DNA of 5,715 nt from Gallionella sp. UBA4737 (GCA_002403995.1 DHIV01000065.1:1363-7077); one strand, 5' to 3'; positions 1 to 4,642 are shown, counted from the first letter of the stretch. Notes: a model not told the origin generated them from the sequence alone. Numbers and translations are program-made.

Positions 1-48
1 CGCTTTTACCTCGACGACATGATATCTTTCGCCGAGAAGGCATACTGA
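1..48 (+). pseudogene. 3'-cut remnant of a HepT-like (DUF86/HEPN) toxin gene, N-terminal segment
   Basis: Frame 1 from base 1 reads RFYLDDMISFAEKAY and then stops at TGA (46-48). As I recall the family, DUF86/HepT proteins begin with a helix of the type (I)RFYLDDM.xFAEK.., so this looks like the first helix of such a toxin, not the end of a protein. In an intact member about 90 more residues follow, including the R-X4-H-X-Y catalytic motif; none of that is visible after the stop. The reverse-strand DUF3883 gene ends 15 bp further on, so the toxin gene was probably cut when that segment arrived. Only 15 residues are visible, so a chance resemblance or an unrelated C-terminus remains possible. 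Confidence 0.4.
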
Positions 49-62
49 CCCCATTAGTTCGG

Positions 63-902
63 CTATGAAAATTCGCAAATGTAGCTTACCGGATTCATCA
101 GGCAGTGACTCTCAACCGAGCCCGGCAAATCGAACATTTTTGGAGATTTTCTAAATTCAAATAGGCGATAAAGGTGGAACTCCTTTGTGTTCTCTTGAGC
201 AAACCTAACTTCACCACGACTTACAAAAAACGGGGTTTCCTTGCCAAAGGCCGTCGTTTTGACCTCAATAAATCTTTCACGTCCAGATGGTTCGAAAGAA
301 AGAATATCGTATCCGAGTCCATCGCCTTTAGTTTTTGCGACATGCTCCACTTTATCTGCTAAAGCTTTGTGACCAAGGTTGTGCAACCGGAAGTGCTCAA
401 AGTTCAAGACGAATTCCTCCCCAGCGCAACCGAGCGCAGCGTTTCTGGCTTCACGCTCAAAATAATCACGTTTTTGAGGAACAGGTAATCGATAGTGGCT
501 ATTGCTAGGCTCTCTAGCCGTTGTTGCCAACCGCGGAGCTTCGACTAGGAGTTTGCTGAAATCCTCAATCAACGGAGTGACAGCAGGAGTCGAAGACGCA
601 GTTAATGCGGCACTATCAAGCAGATGATCTTGAGCAATGCGATATTCAACGACTTCGCGCAAGAGAAGTTGATAGTGCCCGCGAGGTTTGTAGCCTGGAA
701 TCCAAGGGAAACCTAACTCGAGAAGGATGGCGCTAATGTTTTGGTGTTTGAGTTCAATTGCACCTTCCGTTCGATTATTTAGTTTCGCAAGCAGTCCACG
801 GCGGTGGGTTGTCTTGTTGTATGACTGCCCTGACAATTCAAGTAGCAGCATGTGCAAGTAATCAGCAACCGTCGCTTCAACTTCAGTTCGATCCCATTCC
901 AT
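63..902 (-). CDS. DUF3883 (NO VEIN C-terminal) domain protein, putative PD-(D/E)XK-type nuclease
   Basis: 279 residues. The C-terminal half (about 150-279) has the DUF3883 layout: G161-E162-E163 in a helix, GDGLGYDI with D199, then a strand with E213-V-K215-T-T, followed by FFVSRGE (226-231) and the HLYRLFEF strand (243-250). The E...D...ExK arrangement matches PD-(D/E)XK nuclease folds, and DUF3883 occurs in restriction and other defence proteins. The N-terminal ~100 residues (EVEATVADYLHMLL, KHQNISAILLELGFPWIPGYKPRG) form a separate domain that I recall from other DUF3883 proteins but whose role I cannot name. The start ATG at 902 has only a weak purine stretch (GCGGA, about 11 bases upstream). 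It is transcribed away from the fic remnant across a 154-bp intergenic region. The predicted activity, DNA cleavage in defence, is inference; no methylase or helicase partner is visible. Confidence 0.8.
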   Translation of the reverse strand: MEWDRTEVEATVADYLHMLLLELSGQSYNKTTHRRGLLAKLNNRTEGAIELKHQNISAILLELGFPWIPGYKPRGHYQLLLREVVEYRIAQDHLLDSAALTASSTPAVTPLIEDFSKLLVEAPRLATTAREPSNSHYRLPVPQKRDYFEREARNAALGCAGEEFVLNFEHFRLHNLGHKALADKVEHVAKTKGDGLGYDILSFEPSGRERFIEVKTTAFGKETPFFVSRGEVRFAQENTKEFHLYRLFEFRKSPKMFDLPGSVESHCLMNPVSYICEFS

Positions 903-1056
903 GATAATTTAGTTCCGCTTAGTCTAAATATTTGCGATTGTTTCACGACTCTGGCAAGCGCAGTCTGTTTGTTCACGGGCGTAGTCGCGCAAGCTAAACT
1001 TCGTGGAGCATTTTACGTGTAATCCGGGACAGACCACGTTTTCTTGAGAGAATAAA

Positions 1057-1425
1057 TTGAAAAAAGACGGACGTTACGATGTCTCTGATCTGACGGAAGC
1101 TCAGTTTGAGCCCGGCTCGAATGACCATGTGCTCAAGAACCGGCTCGGCATCAAGTCACCGCAAGAGATGGACGTTGCTGAAGCCCGTGCACTTGAAAGG
1201 GCGATGAACAGCTTCATCGGGAGTTACGGTGAAAGTCATCGCTTCATGGTAGCTGACCTTCTTGTGCTGCACAAAGACTGGCTTGGCGAAATTTACGAAC
1301 GCATGCGGACGCATGGGGTCAGGTCTTGCATTAACACATTTCCCCGTAGCTCCGGTATCGTAGCCTGCACCGTTCCATTCTCTCGGTACTTGTGCACAAC
1401 TACCGAAACTATGGAACAAAGCTAA
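1057..1425 (+). pseudogene. Fic-family AMPylase, 5' fragment (homology ends about base 1299)
   Basis: Starts at TTG 1057 with a GAGAG ribosome site six bases upstream (1046-1050). Residues 6-81 (RYDVSDLTEAQFEPGS, VLKN.LGIK, EMDVAEA.AL, SHRF..AD....HKDWLGEIYE) match the N-terminal part of the ~200-residue Fic proteins that normally continue WAG.YR.V and reach the HPFx(D/E)GN(G/K)R active site. Here family-like sequence stops after E81 (base 1299); the remaining 41 residues are Cys/Thr/Ser-rich out-of-family sequence up to TAA at 1425. The catalytic motif is absent, so no AMP transfer is expected. The missing C-terminus reappears at 2088-2183 in the same orientation, with a foreign toxin-antitoxin module between. 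This places the lesion as a replacement of the central ~90 codons. Confidence 0.8.
1300..1425. other. Foreign junction segment, possible mobile-element remnant
   Basis: Directly after the last Fic-like codon the sequence changes character: CGCATG occurs twice (1300-1305, 1310-1315), followed by GGGGTCAGGTCTTGCATTAA and about 90 bp without any recognisable gene. The GGGTCAGGTCTTG string resembles, from memory, sequence found near RAYT/IS200-like transposase genes in beta- and gammaproteobacteria. There is no transposase reading frame, no clear terminal inverted repeat and no target duplication, so this can only be called a possible scar at the left border of the replaced fic middle. Confidence 0.3.
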
Positions 1426-1438
1426 TCGAGGCTAATAG

Positions 1439-1783
1439 CTATTGATTGTGGTGGCTGAGTTCGACGCAAGCGAGATTCTGCTCTGCCAATGCATGCTCGA
1501 TTTCTTTGTGGTGATCCAGCAGGATGTTGAGCACGACGGTTTTGGAGTGGTTGGGGATTTTCAGCCAGACAACTTGCGGCGGGTGGCCCGCAACCAGTGA
1601 GCGTTCCTGAAAATCAGAATCACGGCTGACGATCACGAAGCCGTTGTCTTTTGCATATTGCCAGATTTCAGAATCGCTCTTGCTCTCCAAGCCAAGCAAG
1701 GCAACTTGTGTTGAGCCGGGGAAGGATGTTTGCAGGAAGGGGACGATGCGCCTCGACAGATTTTCGTCGAGTAGCAGTTTCAT
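1439..1783 (-). CDS. DUF5615 PIN-like toxin (COG4634 type)
   Basis: 114 residues. It shows the family signature: LLLDENLS at the N-terminus (D6, E7), SDSEIWQYA (D37, E39) in the first third, and VSRDSDF (D55, D57) at the centre. This is the acidic constellation of PIN-like/Mut7-C ribonucleases, and the length is normal. Members are predicted RNA-cleaving toxins paired with DUF433 antitoxins. Its ATG (1781-1783) shares one base with the TAA of the upstream DUF433 gene (TAATG), so the two are translationally coupled with the antitoxin made first. No acidic residue of the motif appears lost and no frameshift is visible, so the module looks functional. Toxic activity is inferred from family membership. 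Confidence 0.85.
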   Translation of the reverse strand: MKLLLDENLSRRIVPFLQTSFPGSTQVALLGLESKSDSEIWQYAKDNGFVIVSRDSDFQERSLVAGHPPQVVWLKIPNHSKTVVLNILLDHHKEIEHALAEQNLACVELSHHNQ

Positions 1784-2004
1784 TACACGGCCACGGTGTA
1801 CAGGTTGTGTTCGCGGTCTGCGGCGAAGGCGAGGCAGGCGCGAATATCCGCAGGCTCTAGCTCCGGGAAGTCTTCGATGATGTCTGTTTCGCTCATGCCT
1901 TCGGCAAGCATCTCCAGCACATCATAGACGCTGATGCGCAAATTGCGGATGCAAGGACGCCCGCCACGTTTGCTGGAATCAAGTGTAATGCGAGAGTCAG
2001 TCAT
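1783..2004 (-). CDS. DUF433 antitoxin (COG2442 type) partner of the DUF5615 toxin
   Basis: 73 residues from ATG 2004. The protein has the DUF433 pattern: ITLDSSKRGGRPCIRNLRISVYDVLEMLAEGMSETDIIEDFPELEPADIRACLAFA. That is a short strand with GG.PCI..LRI.V and then a helix-turn-helix-like pair (about residues 26-62), expected to bind operator DNA and neutralise the toxin. The 2004 start is preferred over an upstream in-frame Met at 2067. The 2004 ATG has AAGGTGG seven bases upstream, while the longer start would lie in the -35 box of the promoter at 2039-2067. It is the first gene of a two-gene unit, joined to the toxin by a one-base TAATG overlap. The pair sits inside a broken fic gene. Confidence 0.87.
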   Translation of the reverse strand: MTDSRITLDSSKRGGRPCIRNLRISVYDVLEMLAEGMSETDIIEDFPELEPADIRACLAFAADREHNLYTVAV

Positions 2005-2038
2005 GTTTCGCCACCTTGCTGGTTCGGTTGTTGAGTAC

Positions 2039-2067
2039 ACTATAAGGGACATGGCGCGATTATTCAA
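2039..2067 (-). promoter_or_regulatory. sigma70-type promoter of the DUF433-DUF5615 module
   Basis: On the reverse strand: -35 TTGAAT (2067-2062), a 17-base spacer, and -10 TATAGT (2044-2039). Both hexamers are close to consensus with ideal spacing. Transcription would start near 2032, leaving a ~28-base leader that contains the AAGGTGG ribosome site. The module therefore carries its own promoter, located just before the point where fic sequence resumes. Confidence 0.75.
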
Positions 2068-2087
2068 CAGCGTTATTGGGCTTTGGT

Positions 2088-2183
2088 ATGATTGCCGCGA
2101 TACAAGCGGGCATGGATAAGAACTACCAGCCGATGGAAAAGTTGTTCGCCGGGATTATCGAGAAGAGCGTTGCGTCGTCTTAA
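2088..2183 (+). pseudogene. Fic-family AMPylase, C-terminal fragment
   Basis: Reads (M)IAAIQAGMDKNYQPMEKLFAGIIEKSVASS and a TAA stop at 2181-2183. Fic proteins of the subgroup seen at 1057 end with a helix of the form Y(I/F)AA(V/I)(Q/R)AG.D.NY.PME..F..VI, which fits well. The frame is closed upstream by TAA at 2043-2045, and family-like residues start only about base 2090, so this is a headless tail. It lies in the same orientation as the N-terminal fragment at 1057-1299, about 790 bp away. Together they bracket the DUF433-DUF5615 module. Only ~30 codons are available, but the two halves support each other. Confidence 0.68.
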
Positions 2184-2346
2184 GCGGGGTGGTGTTCCTG
2201 GTTTCTTGCAGCATGCGCGCGATTGAATCAACTGAGGCACCCGTCTCGATGGCGGTGGAACTGGAGACGTTGGTGATCAGCAGCTTGCGGAGTTTTTCCG
2301 GGTCGCGCAGATACGGGTTGGTCTCGATGAGCGGCTTTTGTTTCAT
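2155..2346 (-). CDS. Small protein with Fic-inhibitor-like SxxxE motif, candidate orphan Fic antitoxin
   Basis: 63 residues, beginning MKQKPLIETNPYLRDPEK and continuing with NVSSSTAIETGAS. I recall short proteins of the form KPLIETNPYL.DP..R..L....SSTAIEG, but no established name. The S30-x3-E34 spacing matches the inhibitory helix motif (S/T)xxxE(G/N) of Fic antitoxins such as VbhA; the last position is T35 here, not G or N. The gene converges with and overlaps the 3' end of the fic tail by 29 bp, so it may once have controlled that Fic protein. No Shine-Dalgarno site precedes the ATG, but an extended -10 promoter lies six bases upstream, suggesting a leaderless message. The C-terminal 15 residues are polar and low in complexity. 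The role is inference. Confidence 0.6.
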   Translation of the reverse strand: MKQKPLIETNPYLRDPEKLRKLLITNVSSSTAIETGASVDSIARMLQETRNTTPLKTTQRSSR

Positions 2347-2352
2347 GTTTAA

Positions 2353-2361
2353 ATTGTAGCA
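2353..2361 (-). promoter_or_regulatory. Extended -10 promoter for the 63-residue protein, probable leaderless start
   Basis: The reverse strand reads TGC-TACAAT followed by six bases (TTAAAC) and then the ATG at 2346. TGN-TACAAT is a good extended -10 element; no convincing -35 hexamer is present. The usual start distance places +1 on the A of the ATG, which fits the missing ribosome binding site. Confidence 0.55.
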
Positions 2362-2436
2362 GAAGTAGACACCGAAATGCCGATTCGCCCCGAATTATTG
2401 AGCTTTACATAATTCATGACGATTGAGAGATTTACC

Positions 2437-2480
2437 GTAGGGCGGGCTATGCCCGCCGTGTCGGGCGGAGCCCGACCTAC
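2437..2480. repeat. REPIN-like inverted pair of REP palindromes
   Basis: Two 21-base units face each other across two bases (GT, 2458-2459). The left unit is GTAG followed by the hairpin GGCGGGC-TAT-GCCCGCC (2437-2457). The right unit, read on the reverse strand, is GTAG followed by GTCGGGC-TCC-GCCCGAC (2460-2480). Both start with the GTAG foot typical of REP sequences mobilised by RAYT transposases, and they share 17 of 21 positions. It lies between the 63-residue gene and the lipoprotein gene, where REPs usually sit. No RAYT gene is in the window. Confidence 0.72.
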
Positions 2481-2593
2481 AAAATGCCAAGACGCTGTCT
2501 TCAATTACGTAATCATCAATAATATCTCCGCAAGCACGCTGAACACTTTTGCCCTCGACATAACCAGCGGGGGTGGGGAATGTGTGCGAAGAG

Positions 2594-3040
2594 CTATTCG
2601 CAGCGCTCGCCCGGTTTCAGTTCAAAGAAGCGGGGAAACTCGGTGGGGTGTCCCGCCAGCACTTTTACGCAATCGCCCGCTTTGTAGTTTTGATAGCTCA
2701 TCACTTCGATGCGCTCTGTGCTGCCCAGCGGCTGTACGGTGATGCGATTTGCGCCCTTGGCGATCTGCGGGGGCTGGTGGCTGTCGCCCACTGTGGTGCC
2801 GATGCCGAACGATATCCCGCCGAAGCTGCCGCCGCTGCCTGACCCGACGCCAAAGCCCATGCCGGCATGGGTGTCGCTGGGCGTGTTCGCCTGCGCTTGC
2901 TGGCGCTCGATCTCGGTGTATTCGTGTATGTCCACCACGGTCGCCAAGCGCACGTAACGCGCATCATCTTCCAGCCTGGGTGTGCTCTGGCATGCGGTCA
3001 GTAATGCCAGCAGTGTCGCTACGATCACGGTCTTCATCAT
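2594..3040 (-). CDS. Glycine-rich outer-membrane lipoprotein of unknown function
   Basis: 148 residues. The N-terminus MMKTVIVATLLALLTAC is a short signal peptide with a lipobox (LTAC) and lipidated C17. The +2 residue is Q, which does not signal inner-membrane retention, so outer-membrane sorting is likely. Residues 60-81 are a glycine-rich stretch (GMGFGVGSGSGG, FGGISFGIGT). The C-terminus (96-148) is a small beta-rich domain with RITVQPLGSTERIEV and two cysteines (C124, C147) that could pair. The layout resembles SlyB/glycine-zipper lipoproteins, but I cannot assign it firmly. An AAAGG ribosome site lies four bases before ATG 3040 and seven before ATG 3037; either could start. The upstream 350 bp, shared with the divergent DinD-like gene, contains a 5-bp ACTCC/GGAGT hairpin (3073-3089). 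I could not pick a clear promoter. Confidence 0.75.
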   Translation of the reverse strand: MMKTVIVATLLALLTACQSTPRLEDDARYVRLATVVDIHEYTEIERQQAQANTPSDTHAGMGFGVGSGSGGSFGGISFGIGTTVGDSHQPPQIAKGANRITVQPLGSTERIEVMSYQNYKAGDCVKVLAGHPTEFPRFFELKPGERCE

Positions 3041-3185
3041 GGCGCCTTTCGTCCGGGTTTCAGATGCACTTTACTCCTTTATCCGGAGTGATTGCCAGCC
3101 TCGGAAGACTAACTGGGTCAGCATCGAAATACTTTTTATGAAAAAAGCCCAGCACCCTTCGACAATGGACAACTGATATGACTAC

Positions 3186-3281
3186 TAGCCATCTGACTAG
3201 GCTGTCCAAATACGACAGCCTAGTCATTGGTTATAGCCATTCGACTTGGCTATCAAACGACGATAGCCAAGTCGCTGGTTA
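3186..3281. repeat. Two tandem 48-bp units, each a perfect 13-bp hairpin with covarying stems
   Basis: Unit 1 (3186-3233) and unit 2 (3234-3281) are adjacent and identical at 37 of 48 positions. Unit 1 folds TGACTAGGCTGTC (3194-3206) against 3214-3226 over a 7-base loop. Unit 2 folds CGACTTGGCTATC (3242-3254) against 3262-3274, also over 7 bases. All three stem differences (positions 1, 6 and 11 of the left arm) are matched by complementary changes in the right arm, so pairing is preserved. Each unit starts TAGCCAT and ends TGGTTA. An alternative 7-bp pairing, ATAGCCA (3233-3239) with TGGCTAT (3247-3253), competes with hairpin 2. The pair ends 24 bp before the -35 box of the DinD-like gene. 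A 38-codon frame (ATG 3178 to TGA 3294) spans the array, the unit being 16 codons, but it has no good ribosome site. There is no T-run, so a simple terminator is unlikely. Confidence 0.85.
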
Positions 3282-3305
3282 TGCGCGGGAATGACGGGGC
3301 GTCGA

Positions 3306-3334
3306 TTGACTAAAGAACGTTCGTTCTCTATGAT
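3306..3334 (+). promoter_or_regulatory. Strong sigma70-type promoter with GAAC-N4-GTTC operator in its spacer
   Basis: -35 TTGACT (3306-3311), 17-base spacer, -10 TATGAT (3329-3334): five of six consensus bases in each box. The spacer is filled by the inverted repeat AGAACG-TT-CGTTCT (3314-3327), containing GAAC-N4-GTTC (3315-3326), so a bound dimer would block polymerase. The form equals the LexA/DinR box of Gram-positive bacteria. The canonical beta/gammaproteobacterial LexA box is CTGT-N8-ACAG, so the binding protein is uncertain. Transcription would start near 3341, giving a ~57-base leader before ATG 3398. Confidence 0.78.
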
Positions 3335-3397
3335 GCGGTTGTCGTTATGCCACCGACTGAAATATCCCCTGACATTCCTGAAGCAGGAGTTCTGACT

Positions 3398-4240
3398 ATG
3401 CAACCCCAGCCCGCTATTTTCGAAGAGCATGAAATCCGCCGCGTGTATGACGAGGCCACGGAAACCTGGTGGTTTTCGGTTGTGGATATTGTGCAGGTGT
3501 TGACCCAGCAGCCGGATTACCAGACCGCCAGAAAATACTGGAACAAGCTGAAAGAGCGGCTGGGTAAGGAAGGCAGCCAACTGGTGACAAATTGTCACCA
3601 GTTGAAAATGGTTGCCGAGGACGGTAAGCAACGCCTCACCGATGTTGCCACCGCCGAGACATTGCTGCGTCTGGTGCAATCCGTACCCAGCCCGAAAGCC
3701 GAGCCGATCAAGCTGTGGCTGGCGAAGGTGGGTTATGAACGTATGCAGGAGATGGCGGACCCGGCGCTTTCGCTGGAGCGCGCCCGCGAGACCTGGCAGA
3801 AGCACGGACGCAGCGAGAAGTGGATACAGCAGCGCATGACCGGGCAGGAGACGCGCAACAAGCTGACAGATTATTGGAAAGAGCATGACATCAAGGAAGG
3901 CGAGGAATATGCGATCCTCACCAATATCATTCATCAGGAATGGGCTGAGGTGGATGTTAAGGAACATAAGGCGATGAAAGGTTTAAAGTCGCAAAACCTG
4001 CGCGACCATATGAGCGAGGCTGAGTTGATTTTTACTGCATTGGCGGAATTGTCCACACGCCAGATCGCCGAGAGCGTGGATGCTACGGGTATGAATGAGA
4101 ATGAAGCGGCAGCGAAAACCGGCGGGGGTATCGCAAAAAAAGCGCGGCTAGAGCTGGAAGGCAAGACAGGCAGGAAAGTGGTTACGGCAGAAAATTATCT
4201 GCCACCTGCCAAGAAAAAATTAAGCAAGAAAACATCTTGA
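3398..4240 (+). CDS. BRO-N / DinD-like protein (DNA-damage-inducible protein D family)
   Basis: 280 residues from ATG 3398, which has AGGAG eight bases upstream. An in-frame ATG at 3347 lies only ~6 bases after the expected transcript start and has no ribosome site, so it is less likely. Residues 8-115 (IRRVYDEATETWWFSVVDIVQVL, GSQLVTNCHQLKM, SVPSPKAEPIKLWLAKVG) form a BRO-N-type domain as found in phage antirepressor-like proteins. Residues 145-270 (MTGQETRNKLTDYW, NIIHQEW, KGLKSQNLRDHMS.AEL, NENEAAAKTGGGIAKKAR, ENYLPP) correspond to the C-terminal part of E. coli DinD (274 aa), an SOS-induced inhibitor of RecA-mediated strand exchange. The GAAC-N4-GTTC promoter site agrees with damage control. 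The stop overlaps the TTG start of the ORF6N gene (TTGA, 4237-4240), indicating one operon. Codons 61-69 are a perfect DNA palindrome. Function in this host is inferred. Confidence 0.8.
   Translation: MQPQPAIFEEHEIRRVYDEATETWWFSVVDIVQVLTQQPDYQTARKYWNKLKERLGKEGSQLVTNCHQLKMVAEDGKQRLTDVATAETLLRLVQSVPSPKAEPIKLWLAKVGYERMQEMADPALSLERARETWQKHGRSEKWIQQRMTGQETRNKLTDYWKEHDIKEGEEYAILTNIIHQEWAEVDVKEHKAMKGLKSQNLRDHMSEAELIFTALAELSTRQIAESVDATGMNENEAAAKTGGGIAKKARLELEGKTGRKVVTAENYLPPAKKKLSKKTS
3578..3604. repeat. Perfect 27-base palindrome within the DinD-like coding sequence
   Basis: Left arm CAACTGGTGACAA (3578-3590), central A (3591), right arm TTGTCACCAGTTG (3592-3604): all 13 pairs match. It spans exactly nine codons (61-69, QLVTNCHQL), so codons 1/9, 2/8, 3/7 and 4/6 are reverse complements around the AAT Asn codon. 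The palindrome at 4308-4336 in the next gene has the same phase and centre. Confidence 0.95.
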
Positions 4241-4642
4241 GCAAAAAGCCCGCGATACCCGACCAGCTGGAAAACCATCTTGCCGTTCTCACTGCCGATG
4301 AAAAAGCCGAGGTGGTCGCAAATTGCGACCACCTCGCAAAGCTAAAGTATTCGCCATCTTCCCTATGCCTTCACCGAACATGGCGCGTTGATGCTGGGCA
4401 ACGTGTTGAAATCAGTACGCGCGGTTGAAGTGAGTCTGATGGTAGTGCGCGCCTTCGTTCATTTGCGCGAGCTGGTTTCTACCCACAAAGAGCTTTCGCA
4501 AAAACTCAAGCAGCTGGAACGCAAGGTCGGCGCACATGATCGCGCGATAGCAGAATTGATTAACGCCATTCGCCAGCTCATGACTCCGCTGGATCCCAAG
4601 AAGAAACGTCCCATCGGGTTCGCGCCGTGGAAAGAGAAATGA
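4237..4642 (+). pseudogene. ORF6N-domain gene with internal deletion and frameshift
   Basis: Begins at TTG 4237 overlapping the previous stop. Frame 1 gives SKKPAIPDQLENHLAV and LTADEKAEVVANCDHLAKLKYSP up to about 4356. The continuation HLPYAFTEHGALMLGNVLKS..AVEVSLMVVRAFVHLREL is one frame over, from about 4355, through to TGA 4640-4642. Joined, this is the second half of an ORF6N protein: the PYAFTEHGALM strand-helix, then a coiled coil (LVSTHKELSQKLKQLERKV) and the RQLMTP.DPKKKRPIGF tail. Two lesions are seen. The ~45-residue ORF6N core (RG.RVMLD.DLA.LYGV..K.LNEQVKRN..RFP..FMFQ) is missing between residues ~10 and 18. A one-base gain or two-base loss occurs near 4357. ORF6N proteins are phage-type regulators often found with KilA-N and BRO-N proteins, consistent with the neighbour. 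A sequencing error could explain the shift but not the deletion. Confidence 0.72.
4308..4336. repeat. Perfect 29-base palindrome within the ORF6N-type coding sequence
   Basis: Left arm CGAGGTGGTCGCAA (4308-4321), central A (4322), right arm TTGCGACCACCTCG (4323-4336): all 14 pairs match. The inner 27 bases (4309-4335) are exactly nine codons, EVVANCDHL, in the same codon phase and with the same AAT centre as the palindrome at 3578-3604. The two differ at five base pairs (arm positions 1, 3, 4, 9, 10), each compensated on the other arm. Confidence 0.95.

Noticed and set aside
1156..1419. Reverse-strand 87-codon frame over the fic fragment
   Set aside because: Most of it is antisense to recognisable Fic coding sequence, and the remainder is the junction scar without a domain.
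2504..2513. ATTACGTAAT palindrome
   Set aside because: Ten bases, AT-rich, no partner feature; expected by chance in a window of this size.
3073..3089. ACTCC/GGAGT hairpin as a terminator
   Set aside because: A five-bp stem with no T-run on either strand; it lies in the leader region of the lipoprotein gene.
2749..3141. Forward-strand 130-codon open frame and two shorter ones over the lipoprotein gene
   Set aside because: Arg/Cys-rich translations typical of antisense shadows; the reverse strand has a signal peptide, lipobox and ribosome site.
3186..3281. CRISPR array or integron attC site
   Set aside because: Only two contiguous units without unique spacers, no GTTRRRY/RYYYAAC core sites, and no cas or integrase gene.
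3224..3967. Reverse-strand 247-codon open frame
   Set aside because: It is antisense to the DinD-like gene and starts in the hairpin region. It has no family resemblance or ribosome site, whereas the forward frame has recognisable domains throughout.
4340..4365. Programmed frameshift in the ORF6N gene
   Set aside because: No slippery heptamer is evident, and the gene also lacks its N-terminal core, so ordinary decay is the simpler explanation.
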